Assembly: GCF_005491705.1 (NCBI RefSeq)
Contig: NZ_CP028092.1
Coordinates: 4,154,001 to 4,218,000, forward strand
Reading direction: 5' to 3'
DNA from: Pontibacter sp. SGAir0037
Lineage (GTDB): Bacteria > Bacteroidota > Bacteroidia > Cytophagales > Hymenobacteraceae
Length of the DNA stretch: 64,000 nucleotides
Shown: piece after piece, positions 10,017-18,656 of the stretch
Layout: every line of letters starts with the position of its first letter
How positions within the stretch are numbered: the stretch's first letter is position 1
Notes under the pieces: model-generated
Databases searched by the model: none
What the model was told of the DNA's origin: nothing
What the model saw: only the letters and a program-made list of their open reading frames with translations
Position numbers and translations under genes: made by a program

Positions 10017-10328
10017 TTAAGCACCTCTTCCTTCTTCTTCCGTACGCATGTTGTCTTTAGGCGGTATACCGTCGTCGGAAAAATCATTTACTCCGATGGC
10101 ACTCGGGCCGAAGCCTGAAGTATCGCTACCATAGCCTTCTTTACCGTCGCGGTTACCGAAGCCGCCCCGCTGATGTTCATTTTTTGGAGCATCGGCACCT
10201 GGTATAATATGCCCTGCACTCATTTCCTGCTCCGATGTATCTTCATCTATCACACGTACAGGCCTTTTATCAGGGCTCTGTCCGCTTAAAGAAGAAGGGT
10301 TCTGTCTATTTTTATTTTGATCTTCCAT
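10017..10328 (-). CDS. Small hydrophilic Gly/Asp-rich protein, unknown function
   Basis: A 103-residue polar protein, rich in Gly, Asp, Glu, Asn and Ser, with no membrane helix or signal peptide and a low-complexity C-terminal half (GGFGNRDGKEGYGSDTSGFG). It resembles disordered stress proteins in composition only. It starts 76 bp after the stop of the dehydrogenase upstream on the same strand and is likely in the same transcription unit. No function can be assigned. Confidence 0.6.
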   Translation of the reverse strand: MEDQNKNRQNPSSLSGQSPDKRPVRVIDEDTSEQEMSAGHIIPGADAPKNEHQRGGFGNRDGKEGYGSDTSGFGPSAIGVNDFSDDGIPPKDNMRTEEEGRGA

Positions 10329-10404
10329 AGTATTGAAATTTATGGCTCCGCATCACGAAGCCTTCTATGTATTTTACTTATTTCAGGCGGAATGGTTGGC
10401 TAGA

Positions 10405-11265
10405 TTAGCCTCCTATCTGCTCTCCGCCATTTACATGTATTACCTGCCCTGTAATGTAAGAGCCGTCTTCAGAGGCCAAAAACACATAGGCAGGAGCTAC
10501 CTCAGATGGTTGCCCTAAACGCCCCATTGGCTGACTTTTGCCAAATTCCGCCACTTTTTCTTCATCAAAAGAAGCAGGTATAAGAGGTGTCCAGATAGGT
10601 CCGGGAGCCACGGCATTCACCCGGATTTTTTTATCTGTCAGGTTTTGAGAAAGGGAACGTGTAAAAGCCGTAATAGCACCTTTCGTAGAAGCATAATCCA
10701 TTAAGTGGGCACTGCCTCTGTAAGAAGTGATGGAAGTGGTGTTTACAATATTGCTTCCTTCTTTCAGATGCTCCAGCGCCGCTTTGGTCATGTAGAACAT
10801 CGAGAAGATATTAGTATCGAAGGTGCGTTTCAGCTGTTCCTGCGAAATATCTTTCAGATCGGTTTGCTCATGCTGTTCTGCCGCATTGTTAACCAGGATA
10901 TCCAGCTTACCCAGTTCTTTTACGGCCTGCTCAACGGCCAGTTTACAGAACTCTTCCTTGCCAATATCACCGGCAATCAGAATACACTTACGGCCTTCCT
11001 TCTCTACCAGTGCTTTAGTTTCCTCGGCATCCTTGTCCTCGTTCAGATACACAATAGCCACATCAGCCCCTTCTCTGGCAAAATGCACTGCTACTGCACG
11101 GCCTATCCCGCTGTCACCACCAGATATCAAGGCAGCTTTTCCTTTCAGCTTGTCACTTCCTTTATAAGAATCGCGGATAAACTCCGGCTTTGGTGTCATT
11201 TCATGTTCTTCGCCCGGCTGTTTTTCTTGTACCTGCCCCGGTACCGATGTAGGTTTATTTTCCAT
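10405..11265 (-). CDS. SDR-family oxidoreductase, general stress protein 39 (YdaD/YghA) type
   Basis: A 286-residue short-chain dehydrogenase with an extended N-terminus of about 40 polar residues typical of the GSP39/YghA subgroup (region TPKPEFIRDSYKGSDKLKGK). The NAD(P) loop is SGGDSGIGRAVA near 49-60; the NNAAEQ motif follows and the catalytic Ser and Tyr-Lys are in NTTSITSYRG and DYASTKGAI. The C-terminal GQVIHVNGGE is conserved. The natural substrate is unknown. Relatives are induced by general stress; here two small disordered proteins follow on the same strand. Confidence 0.9.
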   Translation of the reverse strand: MENKPTSVPGQVQEKQPGEEHEMTPKPEFIRDSYKGSDKLKGKAALISGGDSGIGRAVAVHFAREGADVAIVYLNEDKDAEETKALVEKEGRKCILIAGDIGKEEFCKLAVEQAVKELGKLDILVNNAAEQHEQTDLKDISQEQLKRTFDTNIFSMFYMTKAALEHLKEGSNIVNTTSITSYRGSAHLMDYASTKGAITAFTRSLSQNLTDKKIRVNAVAPGPIWTPLIPASFDEEKVAEFGKSQPMGRLGQPSEVAPAYVFLASEDGSYITGQVIHVNGGEQIGG

Positions 11266-11463
11266 AGCTATATAGTATTCTTAGATTATTTCATACTGAT
11301 TATAAGTTGTTTAACTCTATACGCCCATGCCTGCGCCTTGTTCCACAAGTATAGGGGAGTTCTGAACCAGGAGTTAAATGATTCATTTGATAATAGGACA
11401 TAACTGAAATTTTTTGTGGGTGTAGCAGCGAATAAAAGCGTAGAGGGGAAGAGAGCATCAAAT

Positions 11464-11503
11464 TTTAATTAACTCAGAATTCAGGACTCGTGACTCAGCA
11501 CTC
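11464..11503. repeat. Imperfect GACTC/CTCAG-type repeat
   Basis: The segment AACTCAGAATTCAGGACTCG followed by TGACTCAGCACTC contains repeated ACTCAG/GACTC words just upstream of rsmI. It is short and has no obvious hairpin with a T-run. I cannot assign a function. Confidence 0.4.
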
Positions 11504-11510
11504 TTTTTAC

Positions 11511-11518
11511 TACCTTTG
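11511..11518 (+). promoter_or_regulatory. Bacteroidota-type -7 element before rsmI
   Basis: TACCTTTG matches the Bacteroidota -7 consensus TAnnTTTG and lies directly before the first possible ATG at 11519. Transcription would begin around 11523-11526, which favours the ATG at 11525 and a very short leader. No good -33 TTTG is visible. Confidence 0.4.
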
Positions 11519-12214
11519 ATGATTATGCAGGAACAGGAAAAAACGAATTTATACTTGGTGCCTACGCCCATTGGTAATTTAGAAGATATCACTTTACGGG
11601 CTATCAGAATTTTAAAGGAAGTAGATGTGATTCTGGCAGAAGATACCCGTACCAGCGGTAAGCTGCTACAGCACCTGGGCATTGAAAAGCGGATGCACAG
11701 CCACCACCTGCACAACGAACACAAGGCAACCGCCCACCTGATTGATCGCCTGAAAGGAGGAGAAGTAATGGCACTTGTTTCGGATGCTGGTACTCCCGGT
11801 ATATCAGACCCGGGCTTTTTTCTGGTGCGTGAATGCCTAAAAAATGATTTGAAAGTAGAGTGCCTGCCCGGAGCTACTGCTTTTGTGCCGGCTCTGGTAA
11901 AATCGGGCTTCAGCACAGACAGGTTTACTTTTGAAGGGTTTCTTCCCATAAAAAAAGGGCGGCAAACCAGACTGCAGAGCCTGGCACAGGAAGAGCGCAC
12001 CATGATCTTTTACGAATCGCCGCACCGCCTGCAGAAAACGCTTTCTCAATTTAAAGAATACTTTGGAGGTGATCGCCTCGTTTCTGTTTCACGCGAAATT
12101 TCTAAAATGTTTGAAGAAACCATTAACGGTACTTTAGACGAACTCATTCAGCTATTCGAAACGAAAGCCATAAAAGGTGAATTTGTAATAGTGGTAGCAG
12201 GAGCTAAAGACTGA
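11519..12214 (+). CDS. rsmI: 16S rRNA (cytidine-1402-2'-O)-methyltransferase
   Basis: A roughly 231-residue tetrapyrrole-methylase-fold enzyme that 2'-O-methylates C1402 in the ribosomal P site. It has the family start LVPTPIGNLEDITLRA, the EDTRTS motif and the SAM-loop VSDAGTPGISDPG near 90-102; later PGATAFVPALVKSG and FYESPHR are conserved. Three possible starts cluster together: TTG 11516, ATG 11519 and ATG 11525. A -7-like promoter box overlaps the first, so 11519 or 11525 is more likely. A DUF4105 gene follows 16 bp downstream. Confidence 0.95.
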   Translation: MIMQEQEKTNLYLVPTPIGNLEDITLRAIRILKEVDVILAEDTRTSGKLLQHLGIEKRMHSHHLHNEHKATAHLIDRLKGGEVMALVSDAGTPGISDPGFFLVRECLKNDLKVECLPGATAFVPALVKSGFSTDRFTFEGFLPIKKGRQTRLQSLAQEERTMIFYESPHRLQKTLSQFKEYFGGDRLVSVSREISKMFEETINGTLDELIQLFETKAIKGEFVIVVAGAKD

Positions 12215-12230
12215 AAATGGTGAAGAACTT

Positions 12231-13454
12231 ATGAAACAACATCTAACAAAAATATGGCTCCTCCTGGTGTGTTGCTTGTATGCACTGCAGGGGCAGGCAC
12301 AGTTTGAAAATTACCAGCTTTCGCCTGATGCCACTATAAGTTTGATTACCTGCTCCAGCGGCGATGATCTTTATACCGTGTTCGGACATAGTGCGGTGCG
12401 GGTAAACGATCCGGCAGCCGGCCTTGATATTGTTTTTAACTATGGCACCTTCGATTTTGATGAGCCTAACTTTTACCTGAAGTTTGCCCAGGGCAAGCTC
12501 CGTTACAAGCTTTCGGCAGCCTACTTCAGCGACTTTGTATATGCCTATACCCGCGACAACCGCTCTGTATTTGAGCAGGAGCTACGCCTGACACCGGAGC
12601 AAAGGCAGCAATACTGGGCGTTCCTGACGAACAATTACCTGCCTGCCAACCGCTTCTACCTCTACGATTTCTTTTTTGATAATTGTGCCACCCGTATCCG
12701 CGATGGTTTAGAGGCTACTTTTCCCAACCAGATCAAGTTTAACATTGAGCATTTTGACAAAGATTACAGTTTCCGTAATCTGATTGATATTTACCTGCCG
12801 CCACAGCCATGGGGCGATTTTGGAATAGATTTAGCTTTAGGGGCAAAAATAGACCAGGAAGCGACACCCTATGAATATATGTTCCTGCCGGATTACCTTT
12901 CTATGGGTTTTGCCAATGCCACCATTATGCAGAATGGCAAAGCAGTACCTCTGGCCGGCGAACCTAAGACCATTTTTCTGCAACAGCCGCCCCAGGAGGA
13001 GTCTTTTTCGCTGTTCAGACCTACTATGGTGTTTTGGGCATTCTTTGTTGTAGTTTTGGTTGTAACTATACTTGATCTGAAAAACAACCGTCGCAGCAAA
13101 ACCCTGGATTTTATGCTTTTCTTTATTTCAGGTTTGCTGGGCATTATCTTTCTGCTGTTGTGGTTTGCAACAGACCATCAGGCCACTGCCAACAACTACA
13201 ACCTGCTGTGGGGGATACCTACACACGTAGTAGTGGCTTTCTTGCTGGGCAAAAGGCTATTGCCCGCTTGGGTAAGAATATATATGACTGCTACAGCTGT
13301 TATTACAGGCTTGCTACTCATTACCTGGTGGGGGCTGCCGCAGGAACCCCATGCGGCCTTTATTCCTATTGCGTTAACTTTAGTTATCAGAGCAGAGTAT
13401 ATGGTGTGGTCTTCCAGAGAGAGAAAAACTGTAGAAGCGAAGACAAAAGCATAA
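12231..13454 (+). CDS. DUF4105 (Lnb N-terminal-like) periplasmic/membrane protein
   Basis: A 407-residue protein with an N-terminal signal peptide (about residues 1-24, ending GQAQFENYQ). The DUF4105 core follows with the conserved segments LITCSSGDDLYTVFGHSAVRV, FNYGTFDFDEPNFYLKFAQG and the FFFDNCATRIRD motif, whose Cys and His are predicted catalytic in this papain-like (NlpC/P60-related) family. After about 260 the chain carries four hydrophobic helices. Related domains may act as proteases or acyltransferases in the envelope; the substrate is unknown. It lies between rsmI and the inositol monophosphatase gene, 10 bp before the latter, likely an operon. Confidence 0.85.
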   Translation: MKQHLTKIWLLLVCCLYALQGQAQFENYQLSPDATISLITCSSGDDLYTVFGHSAVRVNDPAAGLDIVFNYGTFDFDEPNFYLKFAQGKLRYKLSAAYFSDFVYAYTRDNRSVFEQELRLTPEQRQQYWAFLTNNYLPANRFYLYDFFFDNCATRIRDGLEATFPNQIKFNIEHFDKDYSFRNLIDIYLPPQPWGDFGIDLALGAKIDQEATPYEYMFLPDYLSMGFANATIMQNGKAVPLAGEPKTIFLQQPPQEESFSLFRPTMVFWAFFVVVLVVTILDLKNNRRSKTLDFMLFFISGLLGIIFLLLWFATDHQATANNYNLLWGIPTHVVVAFLLGKRLLPAWVRIYMTATAVITGLLLITWWGLPQEPHAAFIPIALTLVIRAEYMVWSSRERKTVEAKTKA

Positions 13455-13464
13455 AAACCAAACT

Positions 13465-14268
13465 ATGAACTTACATCAGCTATCACAGAACCTGAACGTT
13501 ATCGCCCGCAGAGCAGGCGCTTTCTTACGAAAAGAGGCGGCCAATTTCGACCGCTCCAAAATTGAGATGAAGGGGTTTAACGACCTTGTATCTTATGTAG
13601 ACAAAGAAACTGAAAAGCTACTTGTGGCGGATCTTAAAAAGCTTTTGCCTGAAGCAGGATTTATAACAGAAGAGGGAACAGAAACCACCAGGGGCGAACG
13701 CTTTAACTGGATTATAGACCCGCTGGATGGCACCACCAACTTTACGCATGGCGTACCTAACTATTGCGTGAGTGTGGCTCTGGCCGATGGCGATGAAGTA
13801 ATATTGGGCACTGTGTACGAGCCAATTCGCGACGAGTGTTTTTCTGCTTACCAGGGCGGAGGAGCTTTCTTAAATGAATCTCCTATTAAAGTATCGGAAG
13901 TGGCTAAGCTTAAGGATTCTTTGATTGCCACAGGTTTCCCTTACTACGATTTTGGCCTGATGCAGCAATACCTGCAGGTAATGGGCAACTTTATGGCAAA
14001 ATCGCATGGCATACGCCGTCTGGGCTCTGCTGCTTTAGACCTGGTGTATGTAGCTGTAGGCCGTTTCGAAGGTTTTTTTGAATATAATTTAAATGCCTGG
14101 GATGTGGCGGCAGGTGCTATTATTGTAAAAGAAGCAGGAGGGACGCTTTCTAAATTTACAGGCGACGGCGATGTTGTTTTCGGGCGCGAAATGGTGGCCA
14201 GTAACGGCAACATACATACAGAAATGCTGGAAACAATTGCTGAATACTGGAAAGAGTCTTTCCGGTAA
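13465..14268 (+). CDS. Inositol monophosphatase family protein
   Basis: A 267-residue Mg-dependent, Li-sensitive-type phosphatase. It has the metal-binding motif 1 WIIDPLDGTTNFTHG near residue 87 and motif 2 WDVAAGAIIVKEAGG near 211, plus GFITEEGTE, whose Glu binds metal. Members hydrolyse myo-inositol 1-phosphate, PAP or similar phosphate esters; in bacteria SuhB also acts with NusA in rRNA transcription. The exact substrate cannot be told from sequence. It starts 10 bp after the DUF4105 stop. Confidence 0.93.
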   Translation: MNLHQLSQNLNVIARRAGAFLRKEAANFDRSKIEMKGFNDLVSYVDKETEKLLVADLKKLLPEAGFITEEGTETTRGERFNWIIDPLDGTTNFTHGVPNYCVSVALADGDEVILGTVYEPIRDECFSAYQGGGAFLNESPIKVSEVAKLKDSLIATGFPYYDFGLMQQYLQVMGNFMAKSHGIRRLGSAALDLVYVAVGRFEGFFEYNLNAWDVAAGAIIVKEAGGTLSKFTGDGDVVFGREMVASNGNIHTEMLETIAEYWKESFR

Positions 14269-14276
14269 ACTTTTTT

Positions 14277-14284
14277 TACCTTTG
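14277..14284 (+). promoter_or_regulatory. Bacteroidota-type -7 element before the small Cys-rich membrane gene
   Basis: TACCTTTG, a match to TAnnTTTG, ends 15 bp before the ATG at 14300. No clear -33 TTTG is seen at the usual distance. Confidence 0.35.
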
Positions 14285-14299
14285 TGAAGTTGAGTAGAC

Positions 14300-14488
14300 A
14301 TGGTACAGGAAATTATTATTCTCATTATTTTTCTGGCAGCGGCATTTTATATAGGCCGCTTGCTTTATCGCAGCTTTAGCCTGAAAGGAAGCAGTTGTTC
14401 CAAGGGCTGTGGCGGTGCCTGTTCCACCATCGACTTCAAAAAGATACAGCAAGACCTGGAAAAGCAGAAATCGGCTTCTGTTTCTTAA
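14300..14488 (+). CDS. FeoB-associated-like Cys-rich membrane protein
   Basis: A 62-residue protein with one N-terminal membrane helix (residues about 4-22), then a Cys cluster CSKGCGGAC and a charged tail. This arrangement matches the small FeoB-associated Cys-rich membrane proteins, thought to assist ferrous-iron transport. No feoA or feoB is nearby. The Cys cluster could bind iron or another metal; this is inference. Its own -7 box sits just upstream. Confidence 0.7.
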   Translation: MVQEIIILIIFLAAAFYIGRLLYRSFSLKGSSCSKGCGGACSTIDFKKIQQDLEKQKSASVS

Positions 14489-14658
14489 GATATTCTGTTT
14501 TTAGGGGTTTCTCCTGCTACCTGTTCCAAGCACACTGCATCATGTTTCTGCAGCTCCTGCAGCGACTTCGTGTAATTAGTCTCGTCTTTTTTATATCAAA
14601 AGCTTGTTTTTGCGTATAGTTCAGTACTTGAATTGATACATCCTAAAAACTATATGCT

Positions 14659-14997
14659 ATGCAAGATAAAGTTGAAGAAAGATCTCTGGTAAACGTGCTT
14701 AACCGACTTCGCAAAGATGGCTTTAAAACAGATTTTAAAGTAACAGAAGGAGGGGCATTAACCACTATGGACGAAAAAGCATCCTTTACTCCAGAGCAGG
14801 TAAGAATTACGGATTTTTACCGTTTTGAAGGAGAAACTAACCCGGACGATATGTCTATCTTATATGTACTGGAAACCGAATCAGGCATAAAAGGCACTAT
14901 ATCGAATTCTTATGGACCCTACGCTGACGAAAAAGTAGATAATTTTCTGAAACAAGTAGAAGACCTTGGGAAGAACCTGGATAAGAAAGATTGTTAA
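14659..14997 (+). CDS. Conserved small Bacteroidota protein, unknown function
   Basis: A 112-residue soluble protein. It opens with a helix (RSLVNVLNRLRKDGFKTDF) and has the middle motif ITDFYRFEGETNPDDMSILYVLE, which I recall from small Bacteroidota proteins often mislabelled as phosphoribosylpyrophosphate synthetase. It is far too short for that enzyme and has no PRPP-binding loop, so that name should be avoided. A strong terminator follows immediately. Confidence 0.8.
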   Translation: MQDKVEERSLVNVLNRLRKDGFKTDFKVTEGGALTTMDEKASFTPEQVRITDFYRFEGETNPDDMSILYVLETESGIKGTISNSYGPYADEKVDNFLKQVEDLGKNLDKKDC

Positions 14998-15000
14998 GTA

Positions 15001-15041
15001 AAACAGAAAGAGCCGATGTAAGTATCGGCCCTTTCTGTTTT
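15001..15041. terminator. Bidirectional terminator between convergent genes
   Basis: The arm AAACAGAAAGAGCCGAT pairs with ATCGGCCCTTTCTGTTT around a GTAAGT loop, with one A/C bulge, and T-runs follow on both strands. It separates the 112-residue gene (plus) from the MscS gene (minus). Confidence 0.85.
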
Positions 15042-15062
15042 AAAGCAGTATGCTTTTATCTT

Positions 15063-15995
15063 CTAATCGTCGTTCCTACCTGTTTGTTTGCCATTCTTGA
15101 TAGCTGCCTGTACAGCTTCTAACTGTTCATTTAGTTTCTCGCCTCCTTTTATTCCGAAATCAAGCGTACGAATTGGGAACGGAATCAGTATATCATGCTG
15201 GTCAAAAGCCTTTTTAATCCGGATGATAGCGTCGCTCTTTGCGCTTACATAATCTACCTGCCGCTTATAGGTTGCCCAGAACCTGGCTTTAAAGTTGATG
15301 GAGCTGTCGCCGAACTCATCAAACATTACTTCTATATCACGTGATTTAACACGGTTCTTCACATCCTGCAAAGCCTCTATCACAACACGTTGCACCCGCT
15401 CCAGGTCTTCGGCATACGATATACCTACAGGCACATCTACACGTCGCATATTATTGTAGGAGAAGTTGGTAACCGGGTTTTCAAACACCATTTTGTTGGG
15501 CAGCTTCACCAGTTCCCCTGTCGGTTGCCGGATATCTATTGTTCTTAAAGAGATACGCTCAATTACACCGAAGTAATCGTTCGTCTCAATCATGTCGTTT
15601 ACCCTTACAGGCTTTTGCACGGCAATGATGATACCCGAAATAAAATTAGCAGCAATATCCTGAAAGGCAAAACCCAGCGCTAAGCCGATAATACCGACAC
15701 CAGCCAGCAACGACACAACTACCTTATCCAGCCCCAGCACGTTGAGGGCAAAAAATAACCCAACAAAAACAATGGCTAAATAAAGCAGGGTAATAATAAG
15801 GTTATTAAGTGCCGCACTATGAGAAAAGCGTTTAAATGCTTTTTCTAACCAACTCCTGATAAATCTTGCTACAACAAATGTGATAACCAGCACTAAAAGA
15901 GCTACAACAAAATTAGGGAGCATTAACACAATATGGTTGCCCCAAGACTCCAGCTTCGTTAGTAACAGCTCCAGCGCTTTATCAATGTCTTGCAT
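15063..15995 (-). CDS. Small-conductance mechanosensitive channel, MscS family
   Basis: A 310-residue inner-membrane channel that opens under membrane tension to release osmolytes. Three membrane helices span roughly 20-45, 65-90 and 95-120; the pore-lining third helix is Gly/Ala-rich (VGIIGLALGFAFQDIAANFISG near 100-120). The beta domain follows with VRVNDMIETNDYFGVIERI and RTIDIRQPTGELVKLPNK. The short charged C-tail matches minimal MscS proteins. It stands alone between terminators. Confidence 0.92.
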   Translation of the reverse strand: MQDIDKALELLLTKLESWGNHIVLMLPNFVVALLVLVITFVVARFIRSWLEKAFKRFSHSAALNNLIITLLYLAIVFVGLFFALNVLGLDKVVVSLLAGVGIIGLALGFAFQDIAANFISGIIIAVQKPVRVNDMIETNDYFGVIERISLRTIDIRQPTGELVKLPNKMVFENPVTNFSYNNMRRVDVPVGISYAEDLERVQRVVIEALQDVKNRVKSRDIEVMFDEFGDSSINFKARFWATYKRQVDYVSAKSDAIIRIKKAFDQHDILIPFPIRTLDFGIKGGEKLNEQLEAVQAAIKNGKQTGRNDD

Positions 15996-16038
15996 AATTT
16001 ATCTTTTATTATGTTAATTACTTTCAATAAAAGGCTGT

Positions 16039-17061
16039 TTATGCCCATACCTTTGTGCCTTCCGTACAGTTCCGGCACATTTCTATTTCATCTCGCGAAC
16101 GTAACAGCGATTGCCTGAACTTGTTATACTTTGCACCACGCCACACCTGCGCGAAAGACTCCTGCTTCAGGTCGCCCATACGGTATTCGGCATCTTTGTC
16201 GAAGCAACAGGGAACAGTTAACCCATCCCAGGTAATTACGCATGAGTGCCACATTTTCCAGCAATGGCTTAACAGCTTGTTTTTTAGCGAATATGTGCCA
16301 TTCCCGTTGTTTTTATACCTGGAGTAGTAGTCTATGGTCGGGATCAGGTCTGAACCATTTTCATAGTCGTAAATCTGAGCCGTTTTAAATACCACTTCGT
16401 CTACACCCAGCTCTTTTGCCAGTTCCTTTACGTCGTCCAGTTGGTGCTCGTTAGGCCTTACCACTAAAAACTGGAACATAATATGCGGCGTTTTCGACTT
16501 CAGTCTCTTCTTCCATTTCACAACCTGCCGTGTTCCCTCCAGCACCTTATTCAGTTTACCACCTACCCGATAAGCCGAATAAGTTTCCTGTGTGGTGCCA
16601 TCTATGGAAACAATTAACCTGTCCAACCCCGATTCTACTGTCTGGCGGGCAGTTTCATCGTTCAGGTAATGTGCATTGGTAGAGGTAGCTGTATAGATCC
16701 CTTTGCCCGAAGCATATTTTACCAGGTCCAGAAAGCCTTTGTGCAGGTAAGGCTCCCCCTGAAAATATAGAATAAGATAAAGCAGGCGGTGCTGTAACTC
16801 ATCTATAGTTTGCTTAAACAAGCCCTCCTGCAGCATACCTGTAGGCCTTGTAAACGAGCGCAAACCGCTAGGGCACTCGGGGCAGCGAAGGTTACAGGAG
16901 GTAGTAGGCTCAAAAGAGATACTGATAGGCGAACCCCAATGCACTGCTTTGCCTGTAAAACGGGAATACAGGTAACTGCCAACTACCTGTGTGGCATTTA
17001 ACAAACGTATGGGCGTTAATTTGCTTAAGAAGTTAAGGCCGTCGGTTAAGTGAAATTTCAT
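16039..17061 (-). CDS. Radical SAM/SPASM domain protein
   Basis: A 340-residue radical SAM enzyme. The 4Fe-4S motif is Cys56-x3-Cys60-x2-Cys63 in SCNLRCPECPSG. The SPASM-like C-terminus has Cys residues in SHCWKMWHSC, TVPCCFD and MCRNCTEG, which would bind one or two auxiliary clusters. The protein resembles radical SAM enzymes that modify small molecules or peptides, but no precursor peptide gene is visible nearby, so the substrate is unknown. It is probably monocistronic. Confidence 0.85.
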   Translation of the reverse strand: MKFHLTDGLNFLSKLTPIRLLNATQVVGSYLYSRFTGKAVHWGSPISISFEPTTSCNLRCPECPSGLRSFTRPTGMLQEGLFKQTIDELQHRLLYLILYFQGEPYLHKGFLDLVKYASGKGIYTATSTNAHYLNDETARQTVESGLDRLIVSIDGTTQETYSAYRVGGKLNKVLEGTRQVVKWKKRLKSKTPHIMFQFLVVRPNEHQLDDVKELAKELGVDEVVFKTAQIYDYENGSDLIPTIDYYSRYKNNGNGTYSLKNKLLSHCWKMWHSCVITWDGLTVPCCFDKDAEYRMGDLKQESFAQVWRGAKYNKFRQSLLRSRDEIEMCRNCTEGTKVWA

Positions 17062-17170
17062 TTATTTAATAAGAGAAGCAGCCTGCTAAATAAGATTGGT
17101 TTACACTTCTGAAATATAAAAAAAGGTGAAAACCACGCTCGTTATGTGCAGGTACTGGTATAAAAGCCAA

Positions 17171-17207
17171 AATTTAGGGGGCAGCCACCCTGGCTGCCCC
17201 CTAAATT
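17171..17207 (-). terminator. Strong hairpin downstream of the baeRF gene
   Basis: A perfect 17-bp stem (17171-17187 with 17191-17207) around the loop CCC. In minus-strand reading it is followed by a short T-rich stretch, consistent with a terminator for the gene ending at 17248. Confidence 0.75.
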
Positions 17208-17247
17208 ACGCTTTCTGCTACGAAAGGCCAAATATATAACCTTGCTG

Positions 17248-18435
17248 CTAGTAACGGAACAGCGCTTTCACATTTGCCCCGTCGCTTACTTCAGACATGC
17301 CGTTGTAGCTGTTTACAAACACTTTACCGCCCTGTGCAATTGTTTTAATCGCAGCCAGGTTAATTAAATCATCATCGCCGCGCTGGTAGTTATCGTGCAC
17401 TACAGCAACTGCGTTCTGCGAATCATACACCCCCCATACCGGGCTGCTAGGCGAAATAAACAGTGTATCTACACGACCGTGCACCGCCTCAGCTGCCACA
17501 GTAGCTATGTCTTCTGAGGTAACACCTGTACCAGCTACGTTCTGGTAGCGGTCCAACGATTCTACGTGCGCCTGGTGCATCATTGGCTTCATCACCTCCA
17601 ATGCTTTTGCATGTATAACATTTAGGTTACCAATCTCACCATTTTCATCCAGGTTAATATTCTGATCAACAATATTCTTATACTTGCTGATACCACGGTA
17701 GATACTGCAATAATGATCTACACCAGCCAGGATAAGTGGTTCTGTAGCATTATGCAGGATCTCCTGCAGGCTATTGTCGATGTCCAGCATAAACTCACGC
17801 ACCCGATCATGCTGCTGATCACCTTGCGAAAAGCCTTGAGCTGTACCTAAGATGTTAGAACCGTTTATAGTTGTTCTGCTCCTGTTCAAATCCTGATCAT
17901 TTCCTTTTACATCGAACTTAAGCGACTCGTTCATAGAATGCGGCACAAAAGCGCTTACATCAATTTCCCTGATCTTATCTATTGTTGCCTCATAGAAGGA
18001 AACATGCTCGCGGTAAAGGTTCAGTATAAAGAATCGGCCATTCTGGCTCAGAATTGGCAGGATTGGAGTAAAGTAAAACTGATCCAGCACATATACATTG
18101 TCTGGCATTTCAATTGGCAAGGTATAGTAGGTAGAGAATCCTTTGGTGATGAATACCGCCAGGCCTTCCCCTAAATGACGCCAGAAATTATTGTCATCCA
18201 GAAGGTCTTCTGCGGGTTTAACATACTCCGCTATTTCCGACTCCGTTAAACCATGCCTCTCCAGGAGTTGTTTTACATCCTTTACTTTGTTTTTAAATAG
18301 TAAATGATCTTTACCATTCAACGTCTCTTGTCCTGCCCGGTGGGTAGGAATATAAATAGAAATGCACAGGGCATTCTGGGTATTATTCTGTACATTAAGC
18401 AACTTCTCAATGTCGTTCTTACTTATTAATGCCAT
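17248..18435 (-). CDS. baeRF-type release-factor-like protein
   Basis: A 395-residue protein that looks like the bacterial archaeo-eukaryotic release factor (baeRF) group, related to eRF1/Pelota. Its start (NALCISIYIPTHRAGQETLNGKDHLLFKNKVKDVK) and the centre (PLILAGVDHYCSIYRGISKYKNI) fit, as does the C-terminal domain with LFISPSSPVWGVYD. In eRF1-like proteins the middle domain bears a GGQ; I see no GGQ here, only a region with a GDQQ, so peptidyl-tRNA hydrolysis may be absent. A role in ribosome rescue or conflict is proposed for the group, not shown. It is monocistronic. Confidence 0.7.
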   Translation of the reverse strand: MALISKNDIEKLLNVQNNTQNALCISIYIPTHRAGQETLNGKDHLLFKNKVKDVKQLLERHGLTESEIAEYVKPAEDLLDDNNFWRHLGEGLAVFITKGFSTYYTLPIEMPDNVYVLDQFYFTPILPILSQNGRFFILNLYREHVSFYEATIDKIREIDVSAFVPHSMNESLKFDVKGNDQDLNRSRTTINGSNILGTAQGFSQGDQQHDRVREFMLDIDNSLQEILHNATEPLILAGVDHYCSIYRGISKYKNIVDQNINLDENGEIGNLNVIHAKALEVMKPMMHQAHVESLDRYQNVAGTGVTSEDIATVAAEAVHGRVDTLFISPSSPVWGVYDSQNAVAVVHDNYQRGDDDLINLAAIKTIAQGGKVFVNSYNGMSEVSDGANVKALFRY

Positions 18436-18593
18436 ATAGTTATTGTTTTAATTGTATAACTTAAAACGTATAATTCCCGGTCCCTCCGCTCTTTTATAGT
18501 GAAGGAGGGTAGAAATTAAGTACGCATCTACCTTTAGAACGGTTATTGATACAGAAAGGATAGGAAACAGCAACAATAGACACTGGTAAGAAA

Positions 18594-18626
18594 TAAAAAA
18601 GCCTCCCGCATCAGGAGGCTTTTTGC
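18594..18626 (-). terminator. Terminator downstream of radA
   Basis: AAAAAAGCCTCC and GGAGGCTTTTT pair around CGCATCA (18607-18613). The T-run in minus-strand reading closes radA. Confidence 0.88.
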
Positions 18627-18656
18627 TGTTTAAAGGATAGCAACGGATACTATGCC

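Noticed and set aside
14659..14997. Phosphoribosylpyrophosphate synthetase
   Set aside because: Only 112 residues with no PRPP-binding motif; the name is a common misannotation for this small family.
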